A DNA stretch of 21,489 nt, from the NCBI GenBank assembly GCA_030040865.1, contig JASHSX010000049.1, forward strand, positions 1 through 21,489, read 5' to 3'. The position numbers were made by a program, and so were the translations under genes. This document shows, piece after piece, positions 9,501 through 17,900 of this stretch (positions are counted from its first letter, which is position 1; the number at the start of each line of letters is the position of its first letter). The notes under the pieces were generated by a model. The model saw only the letters and a list, made by a program, of their open reading frames with translations. It was not told the origin of the DNA and made no database searches. This stretch comes from Thermoplasmata archaeon (lineage in GTDB: Archaea > Thermoplasmatota > Thermoplasmata > Lutacidiplasmatales > UBA184).

Positions 9501-10904
9501 TCCGGGGGTCGTCAGATTGCTGATCGACCACGACGCGCCCGCGTCCTCCGAGATGGCGACCCACACCCCGGAAGCGGCCCCGTAGCAGAGGACGATGAGT
9601 TCGTTGCAGACGACCGGACCGAACCGCGTTGTCGCGTTGTAACCGGCGGCCCACCCCACCGCCCATGTATTGTTGGCCGCGCTCCACGCGATCGACGTCT
9701 GAGGATCGAGCGTGAGGTCGACCGCGATCTGGAGGTCGTAGTAGTAGGAGATGTACGATCGCTGGGCGGCGGCCGGTGAGATGAGCGACTCCGACCATGC
9801 GCTCCCGTTGTCCGTCGAGAAAACGGTGACGATGTCGCTCGCGATCTCGGGGATCCCGTTGAGGCACCAAGCCGCGCAGGTCAAATTCGTCGCGTAGGAG
9901 ACCGCCACCGTGCCGGTGCCGTTCACCGCGATCGACGCGCCCAGCGACGTGTTGTCCCAGGACGGGTTGGACTCGCTCGACGGGAGGGGCCTCGGGCCGG
10001 TCCAGGTGACGCCCCCGTTCGACGAGTTGAGGAACTCGAGGGTCATCGGATAGCAGATGCCCTCGCACCCGAGCCCGAGGCTCGGGAGTACCGTGGTGTT
10101 GTCGACCTGGGCGTAGACGATGTAGACGGACTGTCCGAACGCCGCGATCACGGGCCGGCCGATCCCGCCGTTCCCGACCTGCGCGATCGTCGAGATCGGC
10201 GAGACGACGGTCCCGTCGTTGGTGATCGTGACGAACCCCAGAGTGTCGTTCGTGGGATCCATGAGGTAGTTCTCGAGAGCGAAGTACCCCTCCGCCAAAC
10301 CGTCGTAGGCCGTGAAGTTGGCCTCCACGAAAACCCCGTAGACGTTCGGCCCGGACGCCGCGAACCCCGGTTGAAGGGCGTCGATGAACGGGCAGGTCTG
10401 GTTGTCGATCAGGGTCGGCGATCCGAACGATGCGCCTCCGTTCGACGAGGTGGCCCACGCGACCTGCCAGGTAACGCCGGCCGGCCCCCCGCCGTCCGTA
10501 CAACTGTTGGTGGTCTGGTTGGTCGAGATGTCGTACCCGAGGCCCACGTCCCCGTTCGGCAGCTGCACGAGGGAGGGGTCGGCGGAGTCGTTGTAGCAGT
10601 AGCCGTAGCCGCACGCGTAGTACTCGGGTGAGATCCAGGAGAACGAGGATGCGGTATCGGTCACGTTCAAGCCGGGGTCGTTGAGCGTGAGCGTCCCGCC
10701 GCCGGACGGAGTGGGGCGGTCGGCTCCGCTGGACGCACCGCGCGCTCCGGACGAGGACGAGCCGGTGTTCGTCCCGGGGACGGACACTTCGACGGAGACG
10801 ACCAGCGAGAGGACGACCACGGCGAGAAGCGGAACGGACCACCAGCGCGCATCCGCGCGGCGGGCCCGCGATGTCGCGTGACCGCGAACCCGGCGGATTC
10901 GCAT
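6564..10904 (-). CDS. Giant surface protein, paralogue of the 1572-aa protein: propeller, ETGLP and GW modules, membrane anchor
   Basis: I chose ATG 10904 (1446 aa) over ATG 10955, which would add 17 residues. The shorter form begins with a basic stretch followed by a hydrophobic helix (about 23-39), a normal signal sequence; a TATA-like box lies 26 nt upstream, and a GGAG sits 6 nt before the codon. Residues ~90-600 hold about seven blade-like motifs (DPSLVQLPNGDVGLGY at 109, others near 178, 250, 322, 404, 485, 560). Asp-box turns include SSNGGASF, SSNGGVTW, STDNGSAW and SEDAGASW. Five GLP-type modules follow (near 610, 817, 907, 1068, 1236). Four repeats of the pattern W-x-G-x-G-x-G-x-Y-x-G lie near 774, 1023, 1192 and 1356. 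A membrane helix (~1407-1426), RRRRR and a short tail end it. Sequons are abundant. A role in surface adhesion or carbohydrate binding is inferred only. Confidence 0.88.
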   Translation of the reverse strand: MRIRRVRGHATSRARRADARWWSVPLLAVVVLSLVVSVEVSVPGTNTGSSSSGARGASSGADRPTPSGGGTLTLNDPGLNVTDTASSFSWISPEYYACGYGYCYNDSADPSLVQLPNGDVGLGYDISTNQTTNSCTDGGGPAGVTWQVAWATSSNGGASFGSPTLIDNQTCPFIDALQPGFAASGPNVYGVFVEANFTAYDGLAEGYFALENYLMDPTNDTLGFVTITNDGTVVSPISTIAQVGNGGIGRPVIAAFGQSVYIVYAQVDNTTVLPSLGLGCEGICYPMTLEFLNSSNGGVTWTGPRPLPSSESNPSWDNTSLGASIAVNGTGTVAVSYATNLTCAAWCLNGIPEIASDIVTVFSTDNGSAWSESLISPAAAQRSYISYYYDLQIAVDLTLDPQTSIAWSAANNTWAVGWAAGYNATTRFGPVVCNELIVLCYGAASGVWVAISEDAGASWSISNLTTPGYTEATDCGLCTYASNSNIGVNVTSSGVVLSSFTFFNFSVYGYGTELPCVVGPALPTAPIEVQYVATTADQGGAWRTDQVASSVYPPEIQYFGISSAVLALTSGTSVSAYVLAGNSYVVNTAALAVATLAAPTSTTDVTLKVAGLPASTTWDATVSGPGLSTLVIQTADSTVQLDGVPTGTPVTTIPSTVGPTGWKEYQGSVTPDPLPAAGAGPVQYVNYTVYWGLGINLDVPTLPAGQEIYLATSGGYLGVNWSYFYELGFPANPLEDCPYPWFLPAGQSFAISTGPATTSYEIQLTPGFFNVSYWQGNGPGNYTGLATDAVFSLTGPVNETGWIGSWGTNFSTTFVPQGLPGGSTYEFDVNGGTYSALGSQNVTVSPLATGAYAVTHIQATSTTPGWEYFGSSTVGNPIAVPYDPQVGLNFSALVNVSASPSAVTFHAEGLGAGTPWQLGINGTTYNATGPSLTVALKPGTYPIAEYPAIALNDSEAYLPLSATTSLSVAAGGVYPIDFDLAEKVTAAASFGGTVTDGGTHWIAPGGSASFEAVPDAGYTFAGWEGTGTGSYTGTDLWANVTQVGSAPITETATFYGAPADRFFLNFSETGIPAGIWWTVDVNGRGYSSNSAVLSVPKVDSCSTSYVISVPTAYDGTNGTRYVAVNPPPTACSSGTVPLTFQAQYHLAVSGSPNGAVSVAVNSTTVPDQTWLAAGTLAVLRAETDSGYYFAGWNGSGLGSYTGPDSLASTTPGGPVTEVANFQPVVHPLPTRYVISVEETAAFSPGTSWGVELNGSTYAATGPWLNVSGFLPGTYPVTVLNAIAPDDLTEYIPVSAPTSVTVATSSPAVRIAYQTDYWLAVSAVGQGTVGPGSAFLPSGSTVSLSAIPTGGQVFQGWTGTGPGAYSGANPNGSFVLTGPVTEVASFTAPAPAASSSAGASPFASAAAWAGFAAIGLVAGIVLALVFVRRRRRDESEPPRSDAGAGPP

Positions 10905-10925
10905 TGCGGGCTCCAATCCATTCTG

Positions 10926-10935
10926 CGCTATAACC
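10926..10935 (-). promoter_or_regulatory. TATA-like box of the two-gene propeller operon
   Basis: The minus strand reads GGTTATAGCG, centred about 26 nt upstream of ATG 10904. If used, the transcript would start at that ATG and both upstream ATGs (10955 and 10952) would be excluded. In that case the GGAG at 10911-10914 would not be in the mRNA, so either leaderless or Shine-Dalgarno initiation applies, not both. Confidence 0.45.
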
Positions 10936-10996
10936 GTGTCGAAGTCTGACATCATGCCTACTCCGACGGTCGGACTGTGGCGGGTCGTCCGGTCGT

Positions 10997-11050
10997 TCCC
11001 CGGGGCGACGTACGCCCGAGGCCGTCGCGAGGAAGGCGGCGCCCCGGGGA
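10997..11050. repeat. 11-bp inverted repeat in the 226-nt gap between surface genes
   Basis: TCCCCGGGGCG (10997-11007) and CGCCCCGGGGA (11040-11050) are perfect reverse complements separated by 32 nt. Each arm contains the palindrome CCCCGGGG. The repeat sits about 80 nt after the stop of the 1220-aa gene and about 60 nt before the TATA-like box of the next operon. It could be a terminator stem, an operator pair or chance in GC-rich DNA. The rest of 10905-11130 shows no convincing gene. Confidence 0.5.
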
Positions 11051-11130
11051 TCTCGAAGGCCTCCCGCCGTTCCCGGATCGAATCAGGCGCGGAAGGCTCG
11101 CGCGGTCGGTCCGAGGCATGGCCCCCTTAG

Positions 11131-14100
11131 TCACGCCTCATCCTCCGGTTCCCCGTCCCCGGTTCCGGATTCGGTCTCCCCCGCCGTCTCTTCTGTCGGG
11201 GTGGGTTCCGGGGCGGGCGAGCCCTCTTCTCGCCCGCGCGCCCGACGGGGCAGCACCCAGCCTACGAGGAACGCCGCCACCCCGGCGGCTGCGATCAGGA
11301 GTCCGGCCTCCCACTCGGGCACACCGGCGGCCGACGTCGACGTCGCCGGGGCGACCGCCCGAACGTACACGGACGCCATCGCGCCCCGGCCGGACGGATC
11401 AGTCGCCGATACGTTGACGAGGTAGAGCCCGGGGGTGGCGTAGGCGTGGGTGACGTTGGCCCCGTTCGCTACGGTCCCGTCGCCGAACGACCAGGTGATC
11501 TTGAGGCTCCCGGATCCCCCGGAGGCGATCGCGCCGAAGTAGAACGAGAGCGATCCGTTCGGTCCCGCGCTCGTCGAAATCGCCACGGCCGGAAGGGCGT
11601 AGACGACGACGACGAGGGTCGTGTTGCGAATGCCACCACCGGTCTCGTTCGTGACCCCGACGACCGCGTCGTACGTGCCGGGCGAGGTGTAGTTGTGAAG
11701 TACGGAGGAGCCCGACCCGTTCGTCCCGTCACCGAACGACCACGCGTACGAGAACGGGCCGGTCCCCGACGCCGAGGCTCGAAAGCCGACGGGGGTCCCC
11801 ACGTAGTTCGGCGACGTCGTGATCGACGCCGCAGTCGGCGGGGGCGGCCCGGTGGTCACCACCACGTAGATGCTCGACTCGGCATAGTCGCCTACCGCGT
11901 CCACGACCGTCAGCGACACGTAGTAGTCGCCGGGCGTCGGAAACTGAAGGTCGAACCAGAACGCCCAGGACGAGACGCCGGGGTAGAGGGCCCCCGCGTA
12001 CTCGACCGCCGCAAGGCCCGAGGCGCCGCTCGACGCGAGGTATCGGGCGTAGTCGACGGCGGTGCCGTTCGGGATCTCCGCGCCCGCGCTCACGTTGGCC
12101 GAGAGCGGCGCCGGCCCTGCGGCGGGAGCGGGGGTGAGGAAGGTGAGCGCGAACGGATCGGAGACACCGACCTCCCCGACGGAAGAGTTCGACGGTAGGA
12201 GCCCCACGGAGATGTTGCCGTCGCAGCTGTCGGAGGACGTGAGCTCGACCGAGAGGGCCTCTACCGAGTATCCAAGCGGTTCTGGCAGAACTCGCTTGTC
12301 GCCGCTCAGGGTGAGCACGACTCCGACCGTGACTGGACCGAACACCTGCCCGAAGAGGACCGTCCGGTTCCATGCCAGCCACGGCGCGCTCCCGTTCCCG
12401 TTCGCGATCAAGTAGGCGAGCGGCGGCGGGGCACCGGGACCGGTTCCGTTGGGAGGCACCGGGCTCGGCGAGATGTAGGCCGGCGATATCTGCGCCACGT
12501 ACGAAAGTACCCCGCACGAGGCGGTTCCCGGGGGGAGCACTGGCGGGGGGCTCCAAGCGAGGACCACGAATCCCTGGCCCCCCATCACCGATTGATTGAC
12601 GAGGGCCGGGGCCGCGGCGGCGAGGTCATAGCCGAGCAGCGGCAGCGTCGTGCGAGAACCTTGAGCGTCCGTTATCCACGCCAGCACGACGACGGCCCCC
12701 TCGAAGGTACCGAATCCGTGGACGAACGTCGCGTTGCCGGCGGTGACCGACGATTCGGACCGGTTGCCGTCCCCGAACGAGACGTTCACCGAATAGGGCG
12801 CGTCCCCGCCCGAGACGTTCGTGACCGCGAAGGTCGCGGCTGTGGAACTGTTCCAAGTGAGCGCGGTGGGCACTCGGCCCCACTGCGCCGAGAGGACCCC
12901 CAGCGTCGGTTCCGCCGCGAGGGTCGACGGCGAGGAAACCCGGCCATCGACATCTGTGGCGACCAGCGCGAGATCGAACGGCACGTCGCCCACCCCGAGG
13001 GTTAGCTCGGTCCCGGTCGAAGCCGTGAGATTCTCGGAGAACGACGACGACGTGGAGTTGGCCCACAGGGTGAGCTCCTGCGTCCACGACGCCGGAGCCG
13101 CCCAGCGGATCCGGTACCCTCCGGCCGTGGACGTGACGTTGGACGCCGAGAGCGCCGGGGCGCTGGGCGGCGCCAGGGAGCACGCGGTACCCGCCGCGGT
13201 CACCGTCGTCCTGAGGTAGATCGGAGCCGCCGTCCCCCCGCCCGAGCCGCCCGCGACCGTGCGGACCGCCAACGTTCCGTTGGATCCGTTGAGCGGGACG
13301 GACGCGGTCCAGTTCCCGAGAAACTCGGTGCTGCTCGGCCCCGAAGCGAGCGCCGCGGTCTCGTTGCTCGGGCCCGGCGGGCTCCCCGGAGCGGAACACC
13401 AGTACGACGTGACGTTGACGACGGCGACCCCGTCGGGGTCCGCGAGCTCCAGCGAAAGGTCGGCGTCGGCACTGTTGGTCCCGAGCGAGCGCGCGACGGC
13501 CAGGGTCGTCCCCGACCATCGCACCGATAGGGCGGAAGGATCGTACTCGGCCGCCGGGGTCCCGTAGCTCGCTAACGCCGGGGAGGACGGCGACACGAGC
13601 TCCCACGCGGAGCCGCCCGGACCGTTCTCGATCACCTGCCAGGTGGGGTACTCGCCGGCGCCACCGGACGTCGTAAAGTTCGTGCACGGGTCGGTTTCGG
13701 CTTCCCCCGAGCAGCCTCCGGAGCTCGACCAGGTCCCCACCTGGGCGTACGCGCTCGGGTATCCGGGGGTGCTCGGCGGTCCGAACCGGACTGATTCCAC
13801 GACCGGCGCGGGTCCCCCGGCCCCGAGTCCCGAGGTCGAGTAGCTATCGCAGGCCGGGCCGGACGGAAATACGGGGAATGGGCAGTCGTCGACGCCGACG
13901 GCCACGTCATAGGGGGTCCAACCGGTGGCGCTGGAGTTCGACGAGATCGGCGGAAGCGGCGCGCCGATCGCGACCCCGGTCGCGGGCCCGAGGCTCGGCT
14001 CGGCGAGGAATCCGCTCTCGCTCGAGGTGTCGTTGACCCACCAGGCCGTCGCGGCCCCGCCCGAGGGGTCGCCCCGGAATGCGACGGCGATCTGGTCGCC

Positions 14101-14793
14101 CGGGGCGATCGCGAGGGGGCTGGAGCCCCAGGAGGCCGAGATGGGCGCCGGAAGGGCGACCTCGCAGAACCGCGCCGCGGCCACCGTCACGAACGCCGTT
14201 ACGTTCTGGCACTCCGCCGAACACCCTCCCGGCGCGACCAGGGCCCAGGTGACCACGTGGACGGTCCAGTCCGTTCCGGTGGACGAGCCGTTCAGCGACG
14301 GCGGGGAAAGGACGACCTCCGAGTAGCCGAGGCCCTCGGCCGAGCACGGGACCTGCGACAGCCAGACCCCGACCCAGAAGTCGCGCAGCACGTCGCGCGC
14401 GTTCTCCGAGGTTGAAGGGAGGAGGACCTGGGCGGTGAATTGATCGCCCGAGCCCGCGGCCGAGGAGCGGAACGCCAGGACGCTCGTGTCGGCGCCCGAG
14501 GGGCAGGCCCCCTCCCAGCCGGCACCGACCGGTGCCGGCGTGAGCGGGCCGTCGATCACCGAGAGCTCGGTCCAATTGACCGAGCACGCCGGACCCGTCG
14601 CACCGACGGCCGACGGTTCGCTCCGTTGCGAGGTCGTGGACGGGGATGTACCGGAATCCTTCGGAGCGCTCCCCGCGGTTCCCGAGCCGTCGAGGCCACG
14701 GACGACCACCGGTACTCCTGCTACCGCGAGACCGACGACGAGCAACAGGACAACGACCGTTCCGAAGACCCGAGCGCCCCGACCTCCGATCAT
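11131..14793 (-). CDS. Large surface protein with Cys-containing N-terminal domain and C-terminal PKD domains
   Basis: ATG 14793 (1220 aa) was chosen over GTG 14808: a TATA-like box lies 26 nt upstream of it and GGGAAGGG precedes it closely. The protein begins with a signal or anchor helix (about 11-28). Residues ~70-390 form a Cys-containing domain homologous by eye to that of the 1281-aa neighbour; shared landmarks include WWVNDTSS, VGVDDCP followed by CDSYS, and VRFGPPSTPGY. A Fn3-like stretch (~540-625) with the sequence RIRWAAP and a PKD-like segment with VSFGDG (~671-676) follow. Two clear PKD domains, each with WSFGDG (about 1018-1023 and 1101-1106), come before the membrane helix (~1161-1181), basic residues and an acidic tail ending PEDEA. 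PKD domains are beta-sandwich spacers common in archaeal S-layer and surface proteins. No catalytic motif was recognised; the N-terminal domain may be a ligand-binding or G1-peptidase-like sandwich, but this is unproven. Confidence 0.88.
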   Translation of the reverse strand: MIGGRGARVFGTVVVLLLVVGLAVAGVPVVVRGLDGSGTAGSAPKDSGTSPSTTSQRSEPSAVGATGPACSVNWTELSVIDGPLTPAPVGAGWEGACPSGADTSVLAFRSSAAGSGDQFTAQVLLPSTSENARDVLRDFWVGVWLSQVPCSAEGLGYSEVVLSPPSLNGSSTGTDWTVHVVTWALVAPGGCSAECQNVTAFVTVAAARFCEVALPAPISASWGSSPLAIAPGDQIAVAFRGDPSGGAATAWWVNDTSSESGFLAEPSLGPATGVAIGAPLPPISSNSSATGWTPYDVAVGVDDCPFPVFPSGPACDSYSTSGLGAGGPAPVVESVRFGPPSTPGYPSAYAQVGTWSSSGGCSGEAETDPCTNFTTSGGAGEYPTWQVIENGPGGSAWELVSPSSPALASYGTPAAEYDPSALSVRWSGTTLAVARSLGTNSADADLSLELADPDGVAVVNVTSYWCSAPGSPPGPSNETAALASGPSSTEFLGNWTASVPLNGSNGTLAVRTVAGGSGGGTAAPIYLRTTVTAAGTACSLAPPSAPALSASNVTSTAGGYRIRWAAPASWTQELTLWANSTSSSFSENLTASTGTELTLGVGDVPFDLALVATDVDGRVSSPSTLAAEPTLGVLSAQWGRVPTALTWNSSTAATFAVTNVSGGDAPYSVNVSFGDGNRSESSVTAGNATFVHGFGTFEGAVVVLAWITDAQGSRTTLPLLGYDLAAAAPALVNQSVMGGQGFVVLAWSPPPVLPPGTASCGVLSYVAQISPAYISPSPVPPNGTGPGAPPPLAYLIANGNGSAPWLAWNRTVLFGQVFGPVTVGVVLTLSGDKRVLPEPLGYSVEALSVELTSSDSCDGNISVGLLPSNSSVGEVGVSDPFALTFLTPAPAAGPAPLSANVSAGAEIPNGTAVDYARYLASSGASGLAAVEYAGALYPGVSSWAFWFDLQFPTPGDYYVSLTVVDAVGDYAESSIYVVVTTGPPPPTAASITTSPNYVGTPVGFRASASGTGPFSYAWSFGDGTNGSGSSVLHNYTSPGTYDAVVGVTNETGGGIRNTTLVVVVYALPAVAISTSAGPNGSLSFYFGAIASGGSGSLKITWSFGDGTVANGANVTHAYATPGLYLVNVSATDPSGRGAMASVYVRAVAPATSTSAAGVPEWEAGLLIAAAGVAAFLVGWVLPRRARGREEGSPAPEPTPTEETAGETESGTGDGEPEDEA

Positions 14794-14814
14794 CGCCCTT
14801 CCCTGCACCCCCGA

Positions 14815-14824
14815 CCAAGATAGC
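14815..14824 (-). promoter_or_regulatory. TATA-like box of the 1220-aa surface gene
   Basis: The minus strand reads GCTATCTTGG, centred about 26 nt upstream of ATG 14793. It is a poorer TATA match than the other two, but the spacing is the same. It sits in the 120-nt gap after the 1281-aa gene, so that gene and the 1220-aa gene may be separate transcripts. Nothing else convincing was seen in the gap. Confidence 0.35.
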
Positions 14825-14913
14825 GCCGGCGACCCCCCGAGGAGGTACCGTGCTGGGATACCGGCCCCGCGTTCGGAGCCGTTCCGGTCACCGACCCGCC
14901 GCGCCCCGAGGGC

Positions 14914-17900
14914 TCAGAGGCCCTCGTCCTCCTCGGACGGCTCCGGCGGGGGCTCCGCGGTGCCCGACGAGGTCGATCCGGTCGGACCTTCCCCTTCGGC
15001 AGCCCTCGCCTCGGGCGCCCGGGGCGGACGGTCGCGACGGGACCGGCCGGCGAGGAACAGGGCCACGGCGATCGCGGCGCCCACGCCGGCGAGCGCGAGT
15101 CCGAGGGGAAGCCACTCCACGCCGAGGTCCCACCCGTTCGTCGCCGGCAGAATCTGGATGCTGGCGTTCGCTTCGGCCGTACGGTTGAGCGGGTCGCGGA
15201 CCAGCACGCTCACCGTGTACGTCCCGGGCCCGGGGAAGGTGTGGGTCGTGAAGTTGGCCCCGGTCGTGACTGCCGCCGATCCGTCGCCGAACTGCCACGT
15301 GTAGGCGTAGTCGTACGGCGGTACGAGGACGGCGACCACCACGCTCAGGTCCACCGAGGCGCCGTTGTCCGCGGTCGGAGGCACCGTGAACGTCAGGTTC
15401 GGCGGGACCCAGGAGAAGTCCGCGACCAGGGTCGCGTTCCCCTGGAGCTCGACCCCGGATGCGGTGAGTTCGGCCGCTCCGGTCAGGTTGTAGCCGACCA
15501 GCTCCTGGCCCGGACACGCGTCGGCCGCCAGCGAGTAGGTGCCGGCGAGGAGCGAGAACACCGAGTCGTTGCCCGCTACGCGCCCCGCGACGGTGATCGA
15601 GTCGCAGGTCGCGGGCTCGACGACGACCGTGAGCGCGTAGACCGTGGGAGCGAAGTCCGCCGTCAGGAGCGAGTTCTCGGTGACGACCAGCGTCCCGTTC
15701 GCGACGCTCGCCGCCGCGCTCGCCTGCCATCCCTGGAACGTCATCCCCGGGCAGGCGACGACCCCGAGCGGGTAGGCCACCGTCGCGGTGAGCACGATCG
15801 ACGTGTTCCCCGGATAGTCCGTCGAGCCCACGCGGATCTCGCCGCAGGTGGAGGGATCGGTGTACAGGAAAACGCCGACCTCCGGCGCGAAGACCGCGGT
15901 GATGGCGCCGCTCGCGTTGACGTACGCCGTTCCCGTCCCGAGCCCAGCTCCGCGGGCGATGCCGATCCCGCCGGACTCGACCGACTCGATCGACCACCCG
16001 ACGAACCCATAGTGCGCGCACGGAACCGCCTGGATCGACCCGTTCGTTCCGGGCGCGACCTGGAGGAAGTCGGCGTCCACGTAGGAGGTACCGGCGAAGA
16101 CGATCGACCCGCATCCGGAAGGGTCGGTCGAGAATCCGAGGAACACGACGTCCGGGCCCGGCGTGAACACGACGTTCAGCTCGCCGCCACCGTCGGTGGC
16201 GTTCACGAGGTCCCCCTCGACGCGGAGCCCTCCGGTCCCGGTGATGTTGACGAGATGGTATCCCGTACACGGCGAGGCGATCACCTGGTGGACCGAGTTG
16301 TTGGCCACCACGTCGATCTCGCCGTTCGAGTACTCGGTCCCATCGATGGAGATCGAGCCGCAGCCGGTCGGATACGTTTCGACCTGGATCCACGTCTGGA
16401 GCCGGTTCTGCTCGGTGAGGGTACCGCTCGACGTGACCGTGACGTTGCCGCTCGCGACGGACGCGCCACCGGTGGTCGACCAGTTCTCGAAGCCCCAGTG
16501 GACGCACGGCGCGGGCGCGATCGGATACGGGGAGGCGCTGACGTACAACGACTGACCGGTCACGTACGCGGCGCCCCGGAAGTCGATCCCCCCGCACGCC
16601 GCCGGGGTGGTGGCGAACGTGAGCGTGCTGCCGGATCCGGCAGGGATGAAGTTCGCGGTGAGCGTGCCGTTGCTTCCGGGCGTGAACGCCGAACCGAGGA
16701 CCGAGAGGTTGTCGGCCCCGGCGCCCTCGGAGAGCGTCCAGCCCGAGAACTGGTAGCCCGAACACGCCGCGCTGAGGCCCACGTCCACCGGGACCCCGAA
16801 CAGGAGCGTCGCCCGGTCGCCGTCCGCATACGTCGAACCGTTGAGGAGCACCGATCCGCAGGTCGTCGGGGACGTAGCGACCGTGACCACGACGTGCGGC
16901 CGGATCCAGGCCCAGGCGGCGGCCACGCTCCCGTTGTTGGAGAGCGCGACCGAGGTGGTGCGGTTGGCAGGACTCACGATCTCCGCCCCCCCCGAAGCCG
17001 ACCAGGATCGGAACTGATACGGATAGCAGGCGGACGTGGAGAGTGCGTAGTCCCCGGGCACGGCGAAGGCGACCGAGGCGTTCGGGTAGGCCGTCCCGTT
17101 GACGGTGACGTTCCCGCAGGCGGCGGGGCGCACCGTGAGGTTCAGGTGGAACGTGGGCAGCGGACCCCGGACGACGGTCGCCGCCGCCGAGGCGTCGGTC
17201 CCGCCCGCAGCGTCCCGGGCCACGACCTCGTAGCGGATCGTCCCGTTGCCGCCGGTTGCCGGGATCGTGGCGTTGAACTCTCCGGACCCGTCGGGGCCCT
17301 CGGTCATCGTCAGGTTCGGCGCGCTCACCCCGTCGATCGAATAGCTCAGGTTGACGGACGTAAGGCTGCCCCAGGCGACGACCTCGGCGCTGACCTGGAG
17401 GGGCGTGGACGGTGGCAGGTAACCGGCCCGGCTCGAGTTGTCGATGCTCGGCACGACGAGCGGAAGGATATCCTGCTGGAGGCCGGTCGCCTCGAATTGG
17501 CCTGCCGACTCCCCGAACGCCGCGAGGGTCCAGGGATACCGGCCGCCGAAGTCGAGGCCGGTCCCGTTGAGCGTGAAGAACGGATAGTACCCCTGGCCCT
17601 CGCCGGCGAAGAACTCGTTGTAGCAGTTGGCTACGGCAAAGCTGCCCTCTTCGGGCGAGCACGCTCCGGAACTCGACTCCGTGGAGAGGTAGAGGTACTG
17701 TCCGGAGTAGCTCCCGTCCTCGAAGAAGCGGGGCACCCCGAACTCGATCGGCGGGTAGTCCTCCCACCGGGTCTGGTTGTACGAGTTGCACGGCTGCGGC
17801 CCGACGTTCTGCGAGGGACCGACCTCCTGGTCGGGGCACATGTCGATGCCGACCCCGAGCCCGAAGGGGTAGGTCCACCCGACGTAGCAACTGTCGGGGC

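Noticed and set aside
10958..11119. 53-codon minus-strand frame starting ATG after an AGGGGG, ending just before the propeller operon
   Set aside because: The product is almost only Arg, Pro, Gly, Ser and Thr, as expected from non-coding GC-rich DNA, and its start is too close to the purine run.
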